This document shows positions 60,229 to 64,000 of a stretch of DNA of 64,000 nucleotides, one piece after another. The notes under the pieces are model-generated. The model saw only the letters and a program-made list of their open reading frames with translations. It did not search any database and was not told the origin of the DNA. Where the stretch lies: assembly GCF_036192275.1 (NCBI RefSeq), contig NZ_CP108088.1, positions 3,535,501 to 3,599,500 on the forward strand. The letters are read 5' to 3'. Numbering within the stretch: position 1 is the first letter of the stretch; the number at the start of each line of letters is the position of its first letter. A program made the position numbers and the translations under genes. The DNA is from Streptomyces sp. NBC_00250 (lineage in GTDB: Bacteria; Actinomycetota; Actinomycetes; Streptomycetales; Streptomycetaceae).

Positions 60229-61373
60229 GCCCCGCCCGACCCGGGCGGCGGCCCCGGGTCCACCGGTGGTGCGTCCCTGAAGCGGCGGCGGTCGCGGGCT
60301 CCCGGCGGGGCGTCGGCGAGGCGGATGACCGTGCCGTCGCGGCCCGCCACCACCGGCTTCGACGAGCGGGCCGCCTTGGCCTGGTACTGGGCCGCGTCCG
60401 CGAGGCGGAAGAGGCGGCGGGCCGACCTGAGCGGGCCGATGGGGTCGCCGGTGGACGCCACCCCGCAGGCCACGCCCTCACCGAGTTCCAGCTCCGCCGC
60501 CCGTACGCACAGCTCCTCGGCGACCGCCACGACCTCGTCGGCCGTCGGGCCGACCGTCAGGAGGCAGAACTCGTCGCCGCCGAGGCGGGCCGCGAGGGCG
60601 CCGGGGAGCATGGCGCCGCAGCGGGAGAGGACCGAGCCGAAGCGTTCGAGGAGGCGGTCGCCGACGGCGTGGCCGTGGGTGTCGTTGACCCGCTTGAGGC
60701 CGTTGAGGTCGCAGACCATCAGGCTGACGACGGAGCCGTCCGCCCGGTAGCGCTCGATGGCCTCGTCCAGGCGGGTGTCGACGGCCCGCCGGTTGGCCAG
60801 TCCCGTCAGGGGATCGGTGAAGGCGAGTTTGCGGACCTCCTCCAGGCGTTCGGCCTGGGCGATGCCCGCCGCGACGACCGCCGCCAGGACCGTGGCGAAG
60901 TCGGCGTCCGCGCGGGTGAAAGGTTTCTCCTCCGGCGGGCGAGCCACGTACAGCTCGCCCCACGCGCGCCCGTGCAGCACGATCGGGGCCACCACACAGC
61001 AGCCGCGCCCGCGTCGGCGCAGACCGGCCACCCGACCCGTCGACACCGGGTCGGCGGCGGTCTCCACCCAGGCGTCCGGCTTGCCGCCGCCCGCCCACTG
61101 CTCGTGCAGGAACTCCGTGATCTCGGGGAACTGGTGGACCGGATACGTCTCCGAGTCCGGGAACTCCTCCTCGCCGACGGCCCGCTCCCCGGCGTTCACC
61201 AGGACCTTGAGGCGTCCGTGGTCCCGCTGCCAGACCGACAGGGCGGCGAAGGTCCCGTCGAGCCCGTCGCGGGCCCCGAGCGCCGCCGCCCGCCAGAACT
61301 CGCGTGGAGTGTGCGCCGCCGCCATCCCCTGCGCCAGCGCCACTACGGCCCGCAGCCGCACGTCCTCACCCAT
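60225..61373 (-). CDS. cdgE: GAF-GGDEF diguanylate cyclase (CdgE-like)
   Basis: The protein has 382 residues. A GAF-like sensor (about 10-170, CCVVAPIVLHGRAWGELYVARP) precedes a GGDEF domain with intact GGDEF at 265-269, DPLTGLANRRAVD and CDLNGLKRVNDTHGHAVGD. I see no RxxD inhibitory site ahead of it. It should make c-di-GMP, which in Streptomyces binds BldD and blocks development. The GAF-GGDEF layout and the BldD-box-like site upstream fit CdgE; the symbol is from memory of that family. Confidence 0.9.
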   Translation of the reverse strand: MGEDVRLRAVVALAQGMAAAHTPREFWRAAALGARDGLDGTFAALSVWQRDHGRLKVLVNAGERAVGEEEFPDSETYPVHQFPEITEFLHEQWAGGGKPDAWVETAADPVSTGRVAGLRRRGRGCCVVAPIVLHGRAWGELYVARPPEEKPFTRADADFATVLAAVVAAGIAQAERLEEVRKLAFTDPLTGLANRRAVDTRLDEAIERYRADGSVVSLMVCDLNGLKRVNDTHGHAVGDRLLERFGSVLSRCGAMLPGALAARLGGDEFCLLTVGPTADEVVAVAEELCVRAAELELGEGVACGVASTGDPIGPLRSARRLFRLADAAQYQAKAARSSKPVVAGRDGTVIRLADAPPGARDRRRFRDAPPVDPGPPPGSGGA

Positions 61374-61416
61374 TCCTCCAGCTTAGGGAGGTTTGATCCG
61401 TTTTCCCTTCCGAGAC

Positions 61417-61431
61417 GTCACCGTAAGTGAC
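61417..61431. promoter_or_regulatory. BldD-box-like site upstream of the diguanylate cyclase
   Basis: GTCAC, 5 nt, GTGAC fits the outer half-sites of the published BldD consensus (NTNAC...GTNAN with 5 nt between). Two inner positions differ. It is 44-58 bp before the start at 61373. Confidence 0.55.
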
Positions 61432-61453
61432 ATCTGGTGCAAAACGGTAAAAC

Positions 61454-62242
61454 TTACTCGCCCGGCCAGTTCGGCTTCCGCTTCTCGTTGAAGGCCGCCA
61501 CGCCCTCCGCACGGTCCCCCGAGAAGGCCACCGAACGCCAGGCCGCGTCCTCGACCTCCAGGCCCGCCCGCAGGTCCAGGCCCTGGCCGAGGCGCATGGC
61601 CTTCTTCGCCGCGCGCAGCCCGACCGGCGAGTTGACCGCGATCCGCCCGGCGAGCTCCAGGGCTCCCGCCCGCGCATCCTCTGCCAGAAGGTCGATCAGG
61701 CCCAGCTCGCGGGCCTCCTCCGCCTCCACCCGGCGGGCCGTGAAGACCAGCTCGGCGGCGCGCGCCGCGCCCACCCGGCGCGGCAGCAGCTGCGTACCGC
61801 CGCCGCCGGGGATGACGCCCACGGAGACCTCGGGGAGGCCGACGACGGCGGTCGCGTCGGCCACGATCACGTCGCAGGCGAGCGCCAGCTCGAAGCCGCC
61901 GCCGAGGGCGAAGCCGTGCACGGCCGCGACGGTCGGCATCGGCAGTTCCAGGACGCCGGTGTAGGCGGCACGGGCGGTCGGCCGCTGACGGACCAGCTCG
62001 GCGTCGGTGAAGGAGTTGCGCTCCTTGAGGTCGGCGCCGACGCAGAAGGCCCGGTCGTTCGAGGAGGTGAGCACGGTGACGCGGACGGAGGCGTCGGCCG
62101 CGAGCGCGTCGCAGGCGGCACCGAGGGAGCGGGCCATCTCGGAGGACACGGCGTTCATCGCCTTGGGCCGGTCGAGGACCAGCTCGGCGACGTGCCCGTC
62201 CCGCCGGACCACGACGAACTCACCAAAACGCTGCTCGGACAT
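61454..62242 (-). CDS. Enoyl-CoA hydratase/isomerase family protein
   Basis: The protein has 262 residues; ATG 62242 follows GGGAGGG. The crotonase fold has LVLDRPKAMNAVSSEM, FCVGADLKERN, HGFALGGGFELALACD (oxyanion hole) and LPEVSVGVIPGGGGTQLLPRRVG with Glu in the active-site loop. It probably hydrates enoyl-CoA in fatty- or branched-acid breakdown. Confidence 0.93.
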   Translation of the reverse strand: MSEQRFGEFVVVRRDGHVAELVLDRPKAMNAVSSEMARSLGAACDALAADASVRVTVLTSSNDRAFCVGADLKERNSFTDAELVRQRPTARAAYTGVLELPMPTVAAVHGFALGGGFELALACDVIVADATAVVGLPEVSVGVIPGGGGTQLLPRRVGAARAAELVFTARRVEAEEARELGLIDLLAEDARAGALELAGRIAVNSPVGLRAAKKAMRLGQGLDLRAGLEVEDAAWRSVAFSGDRAEGVAAFNEKRKPNWPGE

Positions 62243-62264
62243 GCCGCACACCCTCCCGATCAAG

Positions 62265-62288
62265 GTCTGTTAACGGCTGTTAACAGAC
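62265..62288. promoter_or_regulatory. Perfect GTTAAC-containing operator
   Basis: GTCTGTTAAC (62265-62274), a 4-nt spacer and its exact inverted copy (62279-62288) sit 23 bp before the enoyl-CoA hydratase start and 15 bp after the cya stop. Confidence 0.6.
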
Positions 62289-62302
62289 GTTCACCGGAGA
62301 TC

Positions 62303-63442
62303 CTAGGTGGGACGGCGGGTCAGGAGCCAGGGTTCGACGACGCCGAGGCCGCGGACCGGGCGCTGCCACATCGGCTGGAGCGCGAAGCGGTACGTGGCCG
62401 CCTGGCGGCCCTCCTTCTCCGCGCGGACGGCCTCCTCGGCGGCCTCCGTCTCCGAGACGGGCGCCTCCCTCGTCCTGGACAGCTCCTCCGCGAGCGCGCC
62501 GTCGACGAGGACGGCGTCCTTCGGCGCTATCGAGGTGAGGCGGCTGGCCAGGTTCACGGTGGTGCCGAAGACGTCGCCCATCCGGGTCGTCACGGTGCCG
62601 AAGGCGATGCCTACGCGCAGTGCGGGCATCGTCTCGTCGTGGCTGAGGGTCTCGATGAGCCGCAGCGCGATCTCGGCGGCCGTGCCGGCGTCGTCGGCGG
62701 CGTACAGGACCTCGTCGCCGAGGGTCTTGATGAGCCGGCCGCCGTGCGCGGCGACCAGGTCGGCGCAGGTGGTCTCGAAGGCCTCGACGAGCTCGCCGAG
62801 CTCCTCCTCCTCCAGGCGCCGGGTGAGCCGGGTGAAGCCGACGAGGTCCGCGAAGCCGACGGCGAGCCGCCGGTCGACCATCTCGTCGTCGTCGGCCGCC
62901 TGCACGACCCGGCCGGTGGCGGCGGCGAGCTGGCGCCGCCAGACGTAGATGAGGAACTCCTCCAGCTCGGGCAGGAGCAGCTCGACCAGCGGGTACGTCA
63001 TCTCGGTGCGGGTCATGCCGGGCTCGGGCGGCTCGGTGAGGCCCTCCAGGAAGGAGTCGATCTGCCACTCGGCGAGCCGGGCGGTGGTCTGCCCGGTGGA
63101 GCGGGCGACCTGGACGGCCATCGGCTCGCTGAGCAACCCGGCCTCGACGAGACCGGCGAGCCGGCGCAGGGCGAGGACGTCGGCCTCGGTGAGCGCCTTG
63201 GCCTGGCCGATGTCGGCGAAGCCCATGGCGCGCCAGAAGCGGGAGGCGAGTTCCATGGAGACGCCGGCGGTGCGGGCGGCCTGGAACGGGGTGTAGCGGC
63301 GGTCCGCGCCGAGGATGAGCTGTTCGAGGCGGATGGCGAGCGGGTCGTCGCTCGGCTCGGCCGTGTGGTCGACCTCGTGGTGGGGGGTGGGGTACGTGGG
63401 AGGCTCGGGCGCGCCGCCCTCGTTCTCGTCGTCGACGGTCAC
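62303..63442 (-). CDS. cya: Class III adenylate cyclase
   Basis: The protein has 379 residues from GTG 63442 behind AGGAGG. The N-terminal part (about 50-160, TPFQAARTAGVSMELASRFWRAMGFADIG, ALRRLAGLVEAGLLSE) is a regulatory helical domain found in actinobacterial cyclases. The catalytic domain has FADLVGFTRLT and TLGDEVLYAADD (metal Asp residues), and GDVFGTTVNLASRLTS. It makes cAMP, which in Streptomyces affects germination and development. Length and order relative to birA match S. coelicolor cya as I recall it. Confidence 0.95.
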   Translation of the reverse strand: MTVDDENEGGAPEPPTYPTPHHEVDHTAEPSDDPLAIRLEQLILGADRRYTPFQAARTAGVSMELASRFWRAMGFADIGQAKALTEADVLALRRLAGLVEAGLLSEPMAVQVARSTGQTTARLAEWQIDSFLEGLTEPPEPGMTRTEMTYPLVELLLPELEEFLIYVWRRQLAAATGRVVQAADDDEMVDRRLAVGFADLVGFTRLTRRLEEEELGELVEAFETTCADLVAAHGGRLIKTLGDEVLYAADDAGTAAEIALRLIETLSHDETMPALRVGIAFGTVTTRMGDVFGTTVNLASRLTSIAPKDAVLVDGALAEELSRTREAPVSETEAAEEAVRAEKEGRQAATYRFALQPMWQRPVRGLGVVEPWLLTRRPT

Positions 63443-63703
63443 CGGCCGCCTCCTGCCCGTTCCCTGCCCACTTGCCCTGCCGATCTGTCGCCTGGGATCG
63501 CGCTCCACGATACGACAGCTGTGGGCTGGCTCACGCCTTAACGGCTGCCGCCTGTGTTCCGGGGCCTGTCGTGCGGGCCCTCCTGTCGTGCGAGGCCCTT
63601 GGGCGCGCGGGCCCTCGGGGTGGCCGGACTGGAGGGCGCCGCGCGCTGGTGGGGTGGGCCCACCCGTCCCGCCCCTGGCGGAACGCATGCCCACACCGGG
63701 GGG

Positions 63704-64000
63704 TCAGGTGGCCGATCGCAGGTGGACGATGTCGCCCGCGCCCACCGCTTCCGTGCCGCCGCCCTCCGTGGCGACGACCAGGCGGCCGTCGCCGTCCAGG
63801 GCGACCGCTTCGCCTTCCAGCATGCGTTCGCCGGGGAGGTCGGCCCTGACGCGGCGGCCGAGGGTCGCGCAGCCGGCCGTGTACGCCTCCTGGAGTCCGG
63901 AGGCGGCGGGGTCGCCGTCCGCCCGCACCCAGGTCCTGTACCACTCCTCGAAGGAGCGCAGGACGGCCCGCAGGAGGGTGTCGCGGTCGGTGGAGACCGC
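63704..64000 (-). CDS. birA: Biotin-[acetyl-CoA-carboxylase] ligase, C-terminal part
   Basis: About 98 residues are in the window and the N-terminus lies beyond 64000. RDTLLRAVLRSFEEWYRTW is the end of the ligase domain, and LGRRVRADLPGERMLEGEAVALDGDGRLVVA to DIVHLR is the SH3-like C-terminal domain of BirA. The enzyme biotinylates acyl-CoA carboxylases. Catalytic residues are not visible here. Confidence 0.88.
   Translation of the reverse strand, partial: AVSTDRDTLLRAVLRSFEEWYRTWVRADGDPAASGLQEAYTAGCATLGRRVRADLPGERMLEGEAVALDGDGRLVVATEGGGTEAVGAGDIVHLRSAT

Noticed and set aside
63443..63703. Gene or terminator between cya and birA
   Set aside because: Only a short GGGTGGGCCCACCC palindrome is visible; no frame has a start signal and the stem is weak.

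Overview
The window is a piece of a Streptomyces chromosome. The grounds are very high G+C with strong third-position G/C bias, two canonical short chaplins, three rodlins, mycothiol metabolism (mca), several eukaryotic-type Ser/Thr kinases, many small secreted proteins and frequent GTG starts with 4-bp stop/start overlaps. No integrase, transposase, phage gene, CRISPR array, rRNA or tRNA gene was recognised.

Region 1 (1-22.5 kb) is an aerial-surface locus. Small secreted or wall-anchored proteins (a chaplin-like LPHTG protein with His-Pro-Pro-Thr repeats, a Pro-rich repeat protein, a canonical short chaplin) lie left of a tightly coupled exopolysaccharide operon (3.9-14.5 kb). That operon holds a secreted protein, a GT4 glycosyltransferase, a priming sugar-phosphate transferase, an O-antigen ligase/polymerase-like protein, a MurJ/Wzx-like flippase, a polysaccharide deacetylase, a second GT4, a Wzz-like protein and an acyltransferase. 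A secreted GH26-like hydrolase with a Pro-Lys-Pro-Glu tail, an ATP-grasp enzyme and an FAD enzyme follow. A second short chaplin, two divergent rodlins, an LCP-family enzyme and a third rodlin close the block. All three rodlins carry the same promoter, CGGAAC-N16-AGTTGA, which resembles the sigma-BldN consensus. I infer that polysaccharide export and the hydrophobic sheath work together at the hyphal surface.

Region 2 (22.5-33 kb) has a YyaL-type thioredoxin-like protein, a two-gene ABC system, a 1255-residue STAND/TPR protein, mca, a DUF4307 protein and greA. Region 3 (33-55.4 kb) is core and conserved-accessory metabolism and regulation: two membrane Ser/Thr kinases with beta-propeller-like outer domains, a DrrAB-type ABC exporter, threonine dehydratase, MarR and sigma-like regulators, a peptidase-inhibitor-like protein paired with a lipoprotein, a cystathionine gamma-synthase/lyase, msrA, an alcohol dehydrogenase with a divergent regulator, an L,D-transpeptidase lipoprotein, a minute LAETG wall protein and hutH.

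Region 4 (55.4-64 kb) has a soluble Ser/Thr kinase with ten 42-residue repeats in an ABABB-ABABB order, an approximately 0.8-kb nested inverted repeat between convergent genes, a MarR/DinB-like divergent pair, a GAF-GGDEF diguanylate cyclase with a BldD-box-like site, an enoyl-CoA hydratase, adenylate cyclase (cya) and the 3' end of birA. Two second-messenger enzymes therefore lie about 1 kb apart.
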